Below, in pieces: positions 1-8,762 of a DNA stretch of 64,000 nt (position 1 is the first letter of the stretch; every line of letters begins with the position of its first letter). Below the pieces are notes generated by a model. It searched no databases. It was given only the letters and a program-made list of their open reading frames with translations, and was not told the origin of the DNA. Source of the DNA: Tropicimonas sp047971885. Its GTDB lineage: Bacteria; Pseudomonadota; Alphaproteobacteria; Rhodobacterales; Rhodobacteraceae. The position numbers were made by a program, and so were the translations under genes. The stretch spans positions 17,360 to 81,359 of the forward strand of contig NZ_JBKEAE010000008.1 of assembly GCF_047971885.1 (NCBI RefSeq). Reading direction: 5' to 3'.

Positions 1-667
1 CCAGCGTCAGGTCGGCCACCTTGCGATAGGCCGCTTCGAACGGTTCGAGTTCGGTCAGTTGCGAACCGATGTGAACGTCGATGCCCACCACCCCGAGCCC
101 CGGCAGCGCGGCGGCGCGGGCATAGACCTCGCGCGCGCGGGCGATGGGGATGCCGAACTTGTTCTCGGACCTGCCGGTGGCGATCTTGGCATGCGTACGC
201 GCGTCGACATCGGGGTTTATCCTGATCGCAACCGGCGCAATCACCCCCAACGCGGTTGCGATACCGTTCAGCACCTCCATCTCGGGCTCGCTTTCGACAT
301 TGAATTGCCGGATGCCGCCCACCAGCGCGGCGCGCATTTCCGCCGCGGTCTTGCCGACACCGGAAAAGACGATGCGTTCGCCCGGAACGCCGGCGGCTTT
401 CGCCCGCGCATATTCGCCACCCGAAACCACGTCCATGCCCGCACCCATTGCGGCGAGCGTCTTCAGGATGGCCTGGTTCGAGTTCGACTTGACGGCAAAG
501 CAGACGAGATGATCGAGCGGCGCCAGCGCCTCGTCGAACAGGCGGAAATGCCGTTGCAGGGTGGCCGTCGAATAGCAGTAGAACGGTGTGCCGACCGAAG
601 CGGCGATATCCGCGACCGGCACGTCCTCGGCATGAAGCGCGCCGTCGCGGTAAAGAAAGTGATCCAT
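1..667 (-). CDS. lysA: Diaminopimelate decarboxylase, partial (C-terminus beyond left edge)
   Basis: Decarboxylates meso-diaminopimelate to L-lysine, the last step of lysine synthesis; cytoplasmic and PLP-dependent. Read on the minus strand from ATG at 667, the protein opens MDHFLYRDGALHAEDVPVAD and contains the PLP-lysine motif FAVKSN with K60, followed by the conserved AMGAGMDVVSGGEYARA segment. Further on are the INPDVDA and NKFGI motifs and HIGSQ, all typical of fold-III ornithine/DAP decarboxylases. About 222 of the expected ~420 residues are visible before the window ends. An acyltransferase gene on the plus strand separates it from the argH group. Identification is firm; the missing C-terminal half cannot be judged. 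Confidence 0.95.
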   Translation of the reverse strand, partial: MDHFLYRDGALHAEDVPVADIAASVGTPFYCYSTATLQRHFRLFDEALAPLDHLVCFAVKSNSNQAILKTLAAMGAGMDVVSGGEYARAKAAGVPGERIVFSGVGKTAAEMRAALVGGIRQFNVESEPEMEVLNGIATALGVIAPVAIRINPDVDARTHAKIATGRSENKFGIPIARAREVYARAAALPGLGVVGIDVHIGSQLTELEPFEAAYRKVADLTL

Positions 668-844
668 GATTGCGCATCCTTGCCCCGGGCCCGTCCGAGG
701 CGGGGTAATAGCAGACGCCGGCGGCGGTGCAATCGCTCAACGATCTGCCGCGGGATGGCCCGCCGGGTTGCGGGAGGTGCCAGCTTGTGTATGACGGGCA
801 GATGCCGGCGGCATCGGGCCGGCGCGGGGCACGAAGGGCGCAGG

Positions 845-1588
845 ATGGCGACATTGCGGAAACGCATGCGGAAATTCATCCGCAAGACCCGGGGGCGGCT
901 GGAAAAGACGCTGCTCGACAATCCGCGCCTTGTCGCTGCGGTCACCGACCGGCTGGAGCGGCGCATTCGCGCAAGCCACGACAGTATCGACTGGATCATT
1001 GTCGGCAAGGAGGCTCTTGCCGCCGAGCTGCAGAGCGGCCGGCCGGTTATCATGGTACTGTGGCATGGCCGGCTGGCGATGGCGCCCACCGGCTGGGACA
1101 ACTCCTGGGGCGAGCTTTGCATCGTCACCTCGTCGTCCCGCCCCGGAAAGCTGGTCGGCGAGGTGATGAAACGCTTCGGCAACAGCACGCTTGCCATGAG
1201 TTCGAGGAAATCGAACACCACAACCTCGTTGCAGGTGGCGCGGATGACGCGCGACGGAACATCCATCGGCTTCGCCATCGACGGGTCGAGCGGGCCAAGG
1301 CGCGTTGCCAAGTCCGTCCCCATCGACTGGGCGCGCATGACCGGCATGCCGATATGGCTTTATACCAACTCGTTCGAGAGCTATCGCACCCTGCCCCTGT
1401 GGGACAGGATGGCCGTACCGAAGGCGGGCACGCGGGGGTGCATGCTCTATCGCCGCTGGGATGCCGAGGTTCCGCGCAGGCTCGACACCGAAACCCGCGA
1501 AAGCCTGCGCGCCCGGCTTCAGGCCGATCTGGATGCGCTGACGCTCGACGCCGACCGGATGATGGGGCACGCCGGTTTCATCAACTGA
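845..1588 (+). CDS. Lysophospholipid acyltransferase family protein (DUF374)
   Basis: A 247-residue protein of the DUF374/lysophospholipid-acyltransferase-like group, probably acting on a lipid at the inner membrane; the substrate is unknown. It has a basic N-terminus (MATLRKRMRKFIRKTRG), the family's LWHGR motif near residues 72-76 in place of the usual HX4D box, and AIDGSSGPRR near 144-153, the region that carries the DGPxGP motif in relatives. The ATG at 845 was chosen because homology begins there; the frame stays open upstream without recognisable domain content. It ends 2 bp before the end of the convergent lipoprotein gene. Family assignment is fairly secure, function only general. Confidence 0.75.
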   Translation: MATLRKRMRKFIRKTRGRLEKTLLDNPRLVAAVTDRLERRIRASHDSIDWIIVGKEALAAELQSGRPVIMVLWHGRLAMAPTGWDNSWGELCIVTSSSRPGKLVGEVMKRFGNSTLAMSSRKSNTTTSLQVARMTRDGTSIGFAIDGSSGPRRVAKSVPIDWARMTGMPIWLYTNSFESYRTLPLWDRMAVPKAGTRGCMLYRRWDAEVPRRLDTETRESLRARLQADLDALTLDADRMMGHAGFIN

Positions 1589-1590
1589 GA

Positions 1591-1776
1591 TCAGTCGCCG
1601 GTTATCCGGCTCACGCGGCGGGTTCCCGCAGATCCGCCGGCGATGCCGACCTCGGCCCTGCCCGACAAGGTTATTCCCGCCGGCGGGCGTTCGCTGTCGT
1701 CCGGCGGCAGCGGCGAGCCGTCGACACCGCAGGCGGCAAGCAGCGCCAGCAGTGCCAGAAGACCAAGCGACCTCAT
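1591..1776 (-). CDS. Small lipoprotein
   Basis: A 61-residue predicted lipoprotein. The N-terminus MRSLGLLALLALLAACG is a short signal peptide ending in a good lipobox (LAAC, C16), followed by a Pro/Ser/Gly-rich tail with no recognised domain. Its start codon overlaps the stop of the upstream small lipoprotein gene by 4 nt (ATGA), so it is the third gene of an argH-led, translationally coupled series on the minus strand. A tiny lipoprotein next to argH is, from memory, common in Rhodobacteraceae. No function can be assigned. Confidence 0.65.
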   Translation of the reverse strand: MRSLGLLALLALLAACGVDGSPLPPDDSERPPAGITLSGRAEVGIAGGSAGTRRVSRITGD

Positions 1777-2075
1777 AGCCGCAACCCGATGCCACCGGGG
1801 CCGACCCGCACCCTGACCGGCCCGTTGCCGATCCGCGCCGAGGCGCCGCCGGTGCCCACGGCGACATCCACCCCATCGGTGTCGATCACATCGACCGAGC
1901 CATAGGGCGTTCCGGAACTCGTCACGCCTGCATTGATCCGGTCGGCGCCGACCCCGACCGCCCCGGTTGTCGCGCCCGTCGCCGGATCGACCACGACATC
2001 GGCGGAGGGGCGCGGCGGCTGCGTACAGGCGCCGGCAATCAGGCTCGCGGCCAGCGCGGTCACGATCGGCTTCAT
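1773..2075 (-). CDS. Small Gly-rich exported protein, probable lipoprotein
   Basis: A 100-residue exported protein of unknown function. It begins MKPIVTALAASLIAGACTQP, a signal peptide with Cys17 preceded by AGA, a slightly non-canonical lipobox. The mature part is rich in Gly, Val and Thr with alternating hydrophobic residues and ends in a Gly/Arg/Val stretch (VRVRVGPGGIGLRL), suggesting beta structure. It overlaps the argH stop by 4 nt and the next lipoprotein start by 4 nt, so expression should be coupled to argH. Whether it has anything to do with arginine synthesis is unknown. Confidence 0.6.
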   Translation of the reverse strand: MKPIVTALAASLIAGACTQPPRPSADVVVDPATGATTGAVGVGADRINAGVTSSGTPYGSVDVIDTDGVDVAVGTGGASARIGNGPVRVRVGPGGIGLRL

Positions 2076-3472
2076 TCCAGAATCTCCTTCCAGCGGGCGA
2101 TCTGCGCCCGCACCCGATCCGGTGCGGTTCCCCCGTAAGAAGTGCGGCTGGCGACCGAGTTGTAAACCCCCAGCACATCGAAAACACGGGCATCGATACC
2201 GGAATGGACGGCGCGCATTTCCTCCAGCGTCAGTTCGGGCAGGTCCACACCGCGCGCTTCGGCGGCCGCAACCAGCATGCCGGTCACATGGTGTGCCTCG
2301 CGGAAGGGCAGGCCCGGTTCGCGCACCAGCCAGTCGGCAAGATCGGTCGCGGTCGAAAATCCGGCCGAGGCCGCCGTTTCAAGTACCGCGCGGTTGGCGA
2401 CCATATCCGCCACCATCCCCGTCATCGCGGCCAGCGACAGCGCAAGCGTGTCGGCAGCATCAAAAACCTGCTCCTTGTCTTCCTGCATGTCCTTGGAATA
2501 GGCCAGCGGCAGACCCTTCATCACCGTGAAGAGCCCGATCATCGCCCCCAGGACCCGGCCGATCTTGCCGCGAATCAACTCGGCCGCATCGGGGTTTTTC
2601 TTCTGCGGCATGATCGACGAACCGGTCGAGAAGGCATCCGACAGGGTGACGAACCGGAACTGCGCCGAGGACCAGATAACCAGTTCCTCGGCCAGCCGGC
2701 TGAGATGCATCGCGCAGATGCTGGCAGCGGAGAGGAATTCCAGCGCGAAATCCCGGTCGCTCACCGCATCGAGCGAATTGGCCATCGGGCGGTCGAACCC
2801 CAGCGCCGCGGCCGTGGCAAAACGGTCGATCGGGAACGACGTTCCGGCCAGCGCAGCCGCCCCCAGCGGGCTTTCGTTCATCCGGGTGCGCGCATCGCGG
2901 AACCGCCCGGCATCGCGCGCCAGCATCTCGACATAGGCCATCATGTGGTGCCCCCAGGTCACCGGCTGGGCGGTCTGAAGATGGGTAAAACCGGGCATCA
3001 CCCAGTCCGCCCCCGCTTCGGCCTGTGTCAGAAGCGCCTTTTGCAACGCTTCGATTCCCCGAACCGCCGCATCGCATTGCCCTCGCACCCAGAGCCGGAA
3101 ATCGGTCGCCACCTGATCGTTGCGGCTGCGCGCGGTATGCAGGCGCCCGGCGGGTTCACCGACAAACGCACCAAGACGGGACTCGACATTCATGTGGATA
3201 TCTTCGAGCGCCTTCGAGAAGGGGAAATTCCCCCCCTCGATCTCTGACAAGACCGTGAGAAGCCCTTCCCGGATCGCCGTTGCATCGCTATCGCTGATGA
3301 TACCCTGCGCGGCCAGCATCGCGGCGTGGGCGCGGGAGCCCTCGATATCCTGAGCGGCCAGCCGTTTGTCGAAATCGATCGAGGCGTTGATCGCCTCCAT
3401 GATCGCATCGACGCCGGACGAGAAGCGCCCGCCCCACATCTGGTTGGAGTCTTGGGTGGAGGCATCGGTCAT
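2072..3472 (-). CDS. argH: Argininosuccinate lyase
   Basis: Splits argininosuccinate into arginine and fumarate, the last step of arginine biosynthesis; cytoplasmic homotetramer of the fumarase/aspartase superfamily. The 466-residue length is normal. The superfamily signature GSSIMPQKKNPDA is intact in the middle of the protein, and the N-terminal MWGGRFSSG and the HTARSRNDQVATDFR segment are typical of ArgH. Two small lipoprotein genes are coupled downstream. The start codon (CAT at 3470-3472) is back to back with a possible ATG of the divergent thioredoxin-like gene, so there is almost no intergenic space and the argH promoter must lie inside the neighbour. Confidence 0.97.
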   Translation of the reverse strand: MTDASTQDSNQMWGGRFSSGVDAIMEAINASIDFDKRLAAQDIEGSRAHAAMLAAQGIISDSDATAIREGLLTVLSEIEGGNFPFSKALEDIHMNVESRLGAFVGEPAGRLHTARSRNDQVATDFRLWVRGQCDAAVRGIEALQKALLTQAEAGADWVMPGFTHLQTAQPVTWGHHMMAYVEMLARDAGRFRDARTRMNESPLGAAALAGTSFPIDRFATAAALGFDRPMANSLDAVSDRDFALEFLSAASICAMHLSRLAEELVIWSSAQFRFVTLSDAFSTGSSIMPQKKNPDAAELIRGKIGRVLGAMIGLFTVMKGLPLAYSKDMQEDKEQVFDAADTLALSLAAMTGMVADMVANRAVLETAASAGFSTATDLADWLVREPGLPFREAHHVTGMLVAAAEARGVDLPELTLEEMRAVHSGIDARVFDVLGVYNSVASRTSYGGTAPDRVRAQIARWKEILE

Positions 3473-3488
3473 GACAGGGATTCCGGAG

Positions 3489-4052
3489 ATGGCTTTGAAA
3501 CGGGTTCTGGCGGCAGTGGTCTATACGGGGCTTGCGCTGTTGGCAAACGGGGCGCTTGCACAACCGGCCGATGTGGCCGCCCTGAGGGAAGGAGGGATGA
3601 AGAAACTCGCACTCCACGAGGCGCCCGGGGCTCTGCCCGATATCGAACTGACGGATGCCGACGACACCCTGCGCCGGCTGTCGGAGTTTCGCGGCAAGTG
3701 GCTTGTGGTCAATTTCTGGGCCACCTGGTGCGCACCCTGCCGGAACGAGATGCCGACGCTGTCCAATCTCCAGACCATCTTCGCCGACCGGCCGGTCGAG
3801 GTCGTGACCATCGCGACCGGGCGCAATGCGCCGGCCGCGATCGACCGCTTCTTCGATGAGATCGGCGTCACCAACCTGCCGAAGTTCCGCGACCCCAGGC
3901 AGCAACTGGCGCGCCAGATGGGAATCATGGGCCTGCCGGTCACGGTGATCGTCGATCCCGAAGGACGCGAGGTCGGACGGCTGATCGGCGATGCGCCCTG
4001 GGACAGCGAAAGCTCGGTCGCGATTCTCGAAGCGCTGTCAGCAGCACGCTGA
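3489..4052 (+). CDS. TlpA-family periplasmic thiol-disulfide oxidoreductase
   Basis: A 187-residue thioredoxin-like protein, probably a periplasmic reductant. MALKRVLAAVVYTGLALLAN followed by GALAQ looks like a Sec signal peptide with cleavage after ALA near residue 24. The AhpC/TSA-Redoxin domain follows, with active site WATWCAPC (Cys81 and Cys84) and a cis-Pro region MGLPVTVI. An in-frame ATG at 3471 with a good GGTGGAGG ribosome site 8 nt upstream is an alternative start; it would add six residues and overlap the argH start codon. I kept 3489 because it gives the more ordinary signal peptide. Its partner (cytochrome maturation or general reduction) is not shown by context. Confidence 0.85.
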   Translation: MALKRVLAAVVYTGLALLANGALAQPADVAALREGGMKKLALHEAPGALPDIELTDADDTLRRLSEFRGKWLVVNFWATWCAPCRNEMPTLSNLQTIFADRPVEVVTIATGRNAPAAIDRFFDEIGVTNLPKFRDPRQQLARQMGIMGLPVTVIVDPEGREVGRLIGDAPWDSESSVAILEALSAAR

Positions 4053-4289
4053 GGTGCGCGGCGCCGCGCCTGACCTGCCGTCGCCAACATCGCAAGGTCA
4101 GCACCCGCAACGTTTCGGAACGCGGCCCGTCGATGCGACCATGAGTCAATCGGCGGAATATCGCCGCCTTGGTTCGTCGGCTCTACCGGGTCCTCGACGC
4201 AACACCTGGGCACAACCATAAGGAGAAGTCTTTACGTCTGACGCGCGCCAGCCGACTAATCGGCAATATCCCGCTCATCAAAGTTGGTC

Positions 4290-4709
4290 ATGTCTCACAG
4301 CTATTCGATACATCCCGATCTCGACCTCATCGTGATGAGGTATTCCGGGCATGTCACGCTGAACGACCTTCGGGATGGATTTGTCGCGTCGATCGGCGAT
4401 CCGCGCTATCGGCCCGGAATGATGGAACTGAGCGATTTCTCGGCCGCCGACGACACGGATGTCGGTTTCGCCGGCGTCATGGCGATCGCCGACAAGGTTC
4501 GCGAATCCTATGCTTCCAGCGCCGGCATCGTCCGCATCGCCCATTGCGCACCGAGTGACATAGCCTATGGCATGGCGCGGATGTATCAGACCATCATGAG
4601 CGACGAGGAAAATGTCGCCATCGGCCTGTTCCGCTCGCTTCCCGAAGCGCTCGAATTTCTCAACCTCAACACTCCGGAAATGATCGCACGGCTGGAACGC
4701 GACCGGTAG
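4290..4709 (+). CDS. Conserved hypothetical protein, possibly SpoIIAA/STAS-like
   Basis: A 139-residue soluble protein. It starts MSHSYSIHPDLDLIVMRYSG, an alternating strand pattern followed by a helix (LNDLRDGFVASIGDP) and ELSDFSAADD. This order resembles small SpoIIAA-like/STAS proteins found widely in proteobacteria, but I recognise no diagnostic motif and would not assign a function. The C-terminal part (EENVAIGLFRSLPEALEFLN) fits the last helix of that fold. ATG at 4290 is preferred over a TTG two codons upstream. It stands alone between the thioredoxin gene and the glucan operon, with more than 200 bp on each side. Confidence 0.55.
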   Translation: MSHSYSIHPDLDLIVMRYSGHVTLNDLRDGFVASIGDPRYRPGMMELSDFSAADDTDVGFAGVMAIADKVRESYASSAGIVRIAHCAPSDIAYGMARMYQTIMSDEENVAIGLFRSLPEALEFLNLNTPEMIARLERDR

Positions 4710-5152
4710 GGTCCGGCTGTCTTGCCCGGCGCGAAGGCACAATCGAGGCGGTCGTCGCCTGCCGACGGATACTGCCGAACCGCCATGGGCCGATCAGCAC
4801 CGATGCGCCGAAAGTCCGGCGCCGGAATCGCCCGGAAGCCGTGTCGCACCCGCAACCATGGGGCGATTCGGTCAGGCCGGGAACGCGAATCGCGGGCGCG
4901 AATCCGCCACCTTTTCCGCCGCCGTCGTGCCTGCGCAGAAAACAGGCGGGAAAATGCCGTTTCCGGGTCACGGTTCACGGCAATTATTTGCCCGGTCGCG
5001 GCACGAAAGCGGCTGAAAACAAGGCAGTTGAGCAGAGACCCGCCCCCGGTAGGCATAATTCTGCCTTGCAGCATCCGGTCGTCGCGATTAGGCCTACCTG
5101 TCGGAAACGAAAAGACATTAATGACGTTGGAAGAATCTGCGGAGTGTACAAA
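4710..5152 (+). other. Intergenic region upstream of the opg operon
   Basis: About 440 bp without a gene I can support. The open frames on both strands here have no signal peptide, domain or ribosome site that stands out. The stretch should hold the promoter of the glucan operon; base composition becomes slightly more AT-rich between about 4975 and 5135, just before the opgG start, but I see no confident -35/-10 pair or repeat. Confidence 0.4.
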
Positions 5153-6775
5153 GTGCGATCTGCCTGCCGACCTCTCATCAGTAACGGGACAAGCCCCAGA
5201 ATCCGGCGCCGCCGGTTGCTTGGGGCGATGGTCTGTTCGGTTGCGATTCCCGCCCTGCTCGGACCCCTGCCGGCCGTGGCACAGGACACGACTCAGCCCG
5301 CCCAGCAAGCGCCGGGCAGCGAATTTTCGTTCGACCTGCTGACCGATGCGATGCGTCAGGCGAGCGAAGCCCCCTTCAGGGCGCCCGACCCGCTGTCCGG
5401 CCCGCTGGCCGAGTTGAAATACGACGATTACCGCAGCATCCGTTTCCGCCCCGATCACGCGCGCTGGCCGGGCGAAGACCAGTCGTTCCACCTGCACGCC
5501 TTCCATCTGGGATGGCTCTTCAAGGAACCCGTCCATATCAGCGAGGTGGTCGAGGGCCGCGCCCTGCCCATGACCTTCACCACCGAGGATTTCGATTATT
5601 CCGATCGGGGCGTCACCATCCCCGAGGGGTTCGAGATGCCCGGGGTTGCGGGCTTCCGCATCCATACCCCGCTCAACCGCGCCGACATCGCCGATGAACT
5701 GATCGTGTTCCAGGGTGCCAGCTATTTCCGCGCCCTCGGCCGGGACAATGCCTACGGGCTCAGCGCCCGTGGCCTGGCGGTCAATACCGGCGATCCGAAC
5801 GGCGAGGAATTCCCGCGATTCTCGGATTTCTGGATCGAACGCCCTGCCCCCGGGGCAACCGCCCTGACGATCTATGCCGCGCTCGAAAGCCCCTCGGTGA
5901 CCGGCGCCTACCGGTTTGTCGTGACGCCGGGCGAAACCACCGAAATCGACGTGACCGCCCGGTTGTTCCTGCGGCAGGACATTGCTCAACTCGGCATTGC
6001 GCCGCTGACCTCGATGTTCCTGTTCGGGCCGAGCGATCCCGGCGGGTTCGACGATTTCCGGGCCTCTGTGCATGACAGCGAGGCTCTGATCCTGCACAAC
6101 CGCAGCGGCGAAACCTTCTATCGTCCGCTCAACAATCCGCCGCGTCTGGCCAGTTCGTATCTGGCCGGCGAGAACCCGGGCTGGTTCGGGCTGGTTCAGC
6201 GGCACCGGGGATTCGAGGACTACCTCGACGCCGGCGCGCATTACGAGCGCCGCCCGTCGCTGATCGTCGAACCGGTCGGTGACTGGGGGCGCGGCACCCT
6301 GCGTCTGATGGAGATCCCTTCGGATCTGGAAGCCAACGATAATATCGTTGCCTACTGGATACCCGAAGCGCCATCGCACAAGGGCGAATCCTTCGAGTTT
6401 TCCTACCGGCTCTTCTGGGGCATGAACCCGCCCGGCGCGCAGGCCGAGGATCGGGCCCACGTTGTCCGCACCCTGGTCGGCGAAGGCGGGGTCGCCGGAA
6501 CCGAAAGCCGCAAGGACCGGCAGAAATTCGTCGTCGATTTTGCCGGTGGGCTGCTGTCGAAGCTGCCCGCCGACGCCGAGGTCGAGCCCGTGGTGAATGC
6601 GGATCGGGGCGAGATCACCGAAAAGACCTTAAGCCGCATTGACGGCACAGGCACCTGGCGGCTTGTGATAGAAGTCAAGGGCGATCCCGGAGCAGTCGTC
6701 GAACTCAATGCAGGCATCACTGGCCATGGCCGCTTTCTGACCGAAAGATGGCTCTATCAATGGATGAAGGAATGA
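5153..6775 (+). CDS. opgG: Periplasmic glucan biosynthesis protein, OpgG/OpgD family
   Basis: Acts in the periplasm in synthesis or branching of osmoregulated periplasmic glucans made by OpgH. The N-terminus carries IRRRRLLGAM followed by a hydrophobic stretch and PAVAQ, a twin-arginine-like signal peptide as in OpgD-type members. The MdoG domain begins at FSFDLLTDAM and runs to the C-terminus, with blocks such as FHLGWLFKEPVHI, WIERPAPGATALTIYAAL and AYWIPE. I chose GTG at 5153 (GGAG 8 nt upstream); GTG at 5144 is nearly as good. The result, 540 residues, is normal for the family. The stop overlaps the next ATG by 4 nt. OpgG versus OpgD cannot be settled by eye. Confidence 0.88.
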   Translation: MRSACRPLISNGTSPRIRRRRLLGAMVCSVAIPALLGPLPAVAQDTTQPAQQAPGSEFSFDLLTDAMRQASEAPFRAPDPLSGPLAELKYDDYRSIRFRPDHARWPGEDQSFHLHAFHLGWLFKEPVHISEVVEGRALPMTFTTEDFDYSDRGVTIPEGFEMPGVAGFRIHTPLNRADIADELIVFQGASYFRALGRDNAYGLSARGLAVNTGDPNGEEFPRFSDFWIERPAPGATALTIYAALESPSVTGAYRFVVTPGETTEIDVTARLFLRQDIAQLGIAPLTSMFLFGPSDPGGFDDFRASVHDSEALILHNRSGETFYRPLNNPPRLASSYLAGENPGWFGLVQRHRGFEDYLDAGAHYERRPSLIVEPVGDWGRGTLRLMEIPSDLEANDNIVAYWIPEAPSHKGESFEFSYRLFWGMNPPGAQAEDRAHVVRTLVGEGGVAGTESRKDRQKFVVDFAGGLLSKLPADAEVEPVVNADRGEITEKTLSRIDGTGTWRLVIEVKGDPGAVVELNAGITGHGRFLTERWLYQWMKE

Positions 6776-6951
6776 TGTCGGACAACGGACCCACGGAACC
6801 CGGGGTCTTGATCGGCGCCGTCGAGAATGTGGTCTGGGCACCGCCCCAGGTACCGCTCGATATGCCGCGGCAAGTCCTCGAAACAGATCGGTGGCCCTCG
6901 GTGCTGCCTAATATGCTGCAATTACTGGCACCACGTACCCACGCGCGATGA
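6772..6951 (+). CDS. Small coupled ORF, probable displaced N-terminus of OpgH
   Basis: A 59-codon frame starting in the opgG stop (ATGA at 6772-6775) and ending in the opgH start (ATGA at 6948-6951). It contains VVWAPPQVPLDMPRQVL, which resembles the PPxxPLxMPxQ segment that I recall near the N-terminus of OpgH proteins, whereas the opgH frame here begins later, close to its first membrane helix. A single -1 change between about 6905 and 6950 would join the two frames into one longer OpgH. Either the N-terminus was split off by a frameshift (real or a sequencing error), or a small leader peptide is translated by coupling. It is unlikely to be an unrelated gene. Confidence 0.5.
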   Translation: MMSDNGPTEPGVLIGAVENVVWAPPQVPLDMPRQVLETDRWPSVLPNMLQLLAPRTHAR

Positions 6952-8762
6952 GCACCCGCAAACCCGCGCATATGGCGCCTGACGGCCGGACGCGTCTCGC
7001 CCGCCTGGCCGCTTTCGTGTTTTCGCTCCTTGCGGCTTCGGCGGCGACGATGCTGCTCGTCGACGCGGCGGTCGAAGACGGATTCGATTCGCTCGATGCG
7101 CTGCGCGTCGGGTTGATTCTGCTGACCACCGCCTGGCTGGCCTGGGGCGCGGCACAGGCGTTTGTCGGGCTTCTGACGCGACCGCGACCCGACAGACCGG
7201 CCGAAATTCGGGCGCCGCAGCCGCGCACGGTCGTACTGACGCCGATCTGCAACGAAGACCCGGTTGCCACCTTTGCCCGCCTGGCGGCGATCGACCGGTC
7301 GACCCGGGCTGCGGGTGTCGCCGCAGATATCGCCGTGCTGTCCGATACCCGCGACGACACGGCGGCAGCCCGTGAACGCGCCGCCTTCGCCCGGCTGATC
7401 GCCGATACCGGGGGGGAAGGGCGGATTTTCTATCGGCGCCGGTTCGACAACCATGGCCGCAAGGCCGGCAATATCGAGGATTTCATCCGCAAGTCGGGCG
7501 GCGCCTATGAGCTTGCGGTGATCCTCGACGCCGACAGTCTGATGGAGGGCGAAACCATCCGCCGGCTTGTCGCAAGGATGCAGGCGGATCCGAGCCTCGG
7601 CCTGTTGCAGACCCTGCCGCGGATTCTCGGCGGCGGATCGGTGTTCGGCCGCGCCATGCAGTTTGCCGGCAACTTCCACGGCCCGGTCTTTACCCGTGGT
7701 CTGGCCCGCATGCAGGGGGCGACCGGACCGTTCTGGGGCCACAACGCGATCGTCCGCGTGCGCGCCTTCGCCGAAAGCTGCGGCTTGCCGGTGCTTTCCG
7801 GCAGACCGCCCTTCGGCGGCAGCATCCTCAGCCACGATTATGTCGAGGCGGCGCTGCTTGCCCGCGCCGCCTGGAAGGTCGAGGTCGACGAGACCCTCGA
7901 CGGCTCCTACGAGGAAGGACCCGAAAACATCCTCGCCCATGCGCGACGCGACCGCCGCTGGTGTCAGGGCAACCTGCAACATTCGAGGCTGCTGCTCGCC
8001 CCCGGGCTGGCGCTGTGGAACCGGTTCGTCTTTCTTCAGGGCATCTTTGCCTATGTGGATTCGACCGTCTGGGCGATTTTCCTCGTCAGTTCCGTCGTGG
8101 CAACGATCAAGGCGCCACCGCCGGATTATTTCCCCGAACCGTATCAGCTTTTCCCGGTCTTTCCGGACGATCACACACAGGCGATCACGGCGCTGATCGT
8201 CGGTATCGGCGGGCTGCTTTTCCTGCCCAAGCTGGCGATACTGGCCGAGGCGATCTGCACCGGCCGCGCGCGCGGTTTCGGCGGCGCGGTCCGGGCGACC
8301 GAAGCCGTTCTGGGCGAGATTCTGCATTCGTCGCTGATCGCGCCGGTCATGCTGATGTACCAGAGCCGTTCGGTGCTTCAGGTCCTGTCGGGAAGCGACG
8401 GCGGCTGGCCGGCCAACCAGCGTGGCGAGGGGCGACTGACCCTTGCCGAGGGCTGGGACGCGGCGCACTGGATCACCCTGACCGGGCTGACCGCGCTGAC
8501 GATCGTCGCCTTCGTCGCCCCCGATCTGACCATCTGGCTCCTGCCGGTCTGCCTGCCGCTGGTCTTCGCGCCGCTGATCATCGCGTGGACCTCGCGTTCG
8601 GCCAGCAGCGGCCGCACGACGCTGAGCATCGAGGGCGCCCCCTCGCCCGTTGTCGCCGATTTTGCGGCAACTCTCGACCGCTGGACGGATGGCGCCCGGC
8701 GGCCAGACCGGGACCGGACCCCGACCCATGCGGAGGGCACCGGTGCAGCGGCCGGTTCTTGA
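6948..8762 (+). CDS. opgH: Glucan biosynthesis glucosyltransferase H (OpgH/MdoH)
   Basis: Inner-membrane glycosyltransferase (GT2 family) that polymerises glucose from UDP-glucose and exports the beta-glucan backbone. In the 604-residue frame I see two N-terminal membrane helices (about 17-40 and 51-76) and the catalytic domain start VVLTPICNEDP near 95-105. The DAD metal site is at 194-196, GHNAIVRV near 264-271 and the QxxRW-type acceptor motif appears as RRDRRWCQGN near 333-342, followed by several C-terminal helices. It is coupled by ATGA to the small upstream ORF, which may encode its missing first residues. The downstream opgC start lies inside its last codons. Confidence 0.93.
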   Translation: MSTRKPAHMAPDGRTRLARLAAFVFSLLAASAATMLLVDAAVEDGFDSLDALRVGLILLTTAWLAWGAAQAFVGLLTRPRPDRPAEIRAPQPRTVVLTPICNEDPVATFARLAAIDRSTRAAGVAADIAVLSDTRDDTAAARERAAFARLIADTGGEGRIFYRRRFDNHGRKAGNIEDFIRKSGGAYELAVILDADSLMEGETIRRLVARMQADPSLGLLQTLPRILGGGSVFGRAMQFAGNFHGPVFTRGLARMQGATGPFWGHNAIVRVRAFAESCGLPVLSGRPPFGGSILSHDYVEAALLARAAWKVEVDETLDGSYEEGPENILAHARRDRRWCQGNLQHSRLLLAPGLALWNRFVFLQGIFAYVDSTVWAIFLVSSVVATIKAPPPDYFPEPYQLFPVFPDDHTQAITALIVGIGGLLFLPKLAILAEAICTGRARGFGGAVRATEAVLGEILHSSLIAPVMLMYQSRSVLQVLSGSDGGWPANQRGEGRLTLAEGWDAAHWITLTGLTALTIVAFVAPDLTIWLLPVCLPLVFAPLIIAWTSRSASSGRTTLSIEGAPSPVVADFAATLDRWTDGARRPDRDRTPTHAEGTGAAAGS

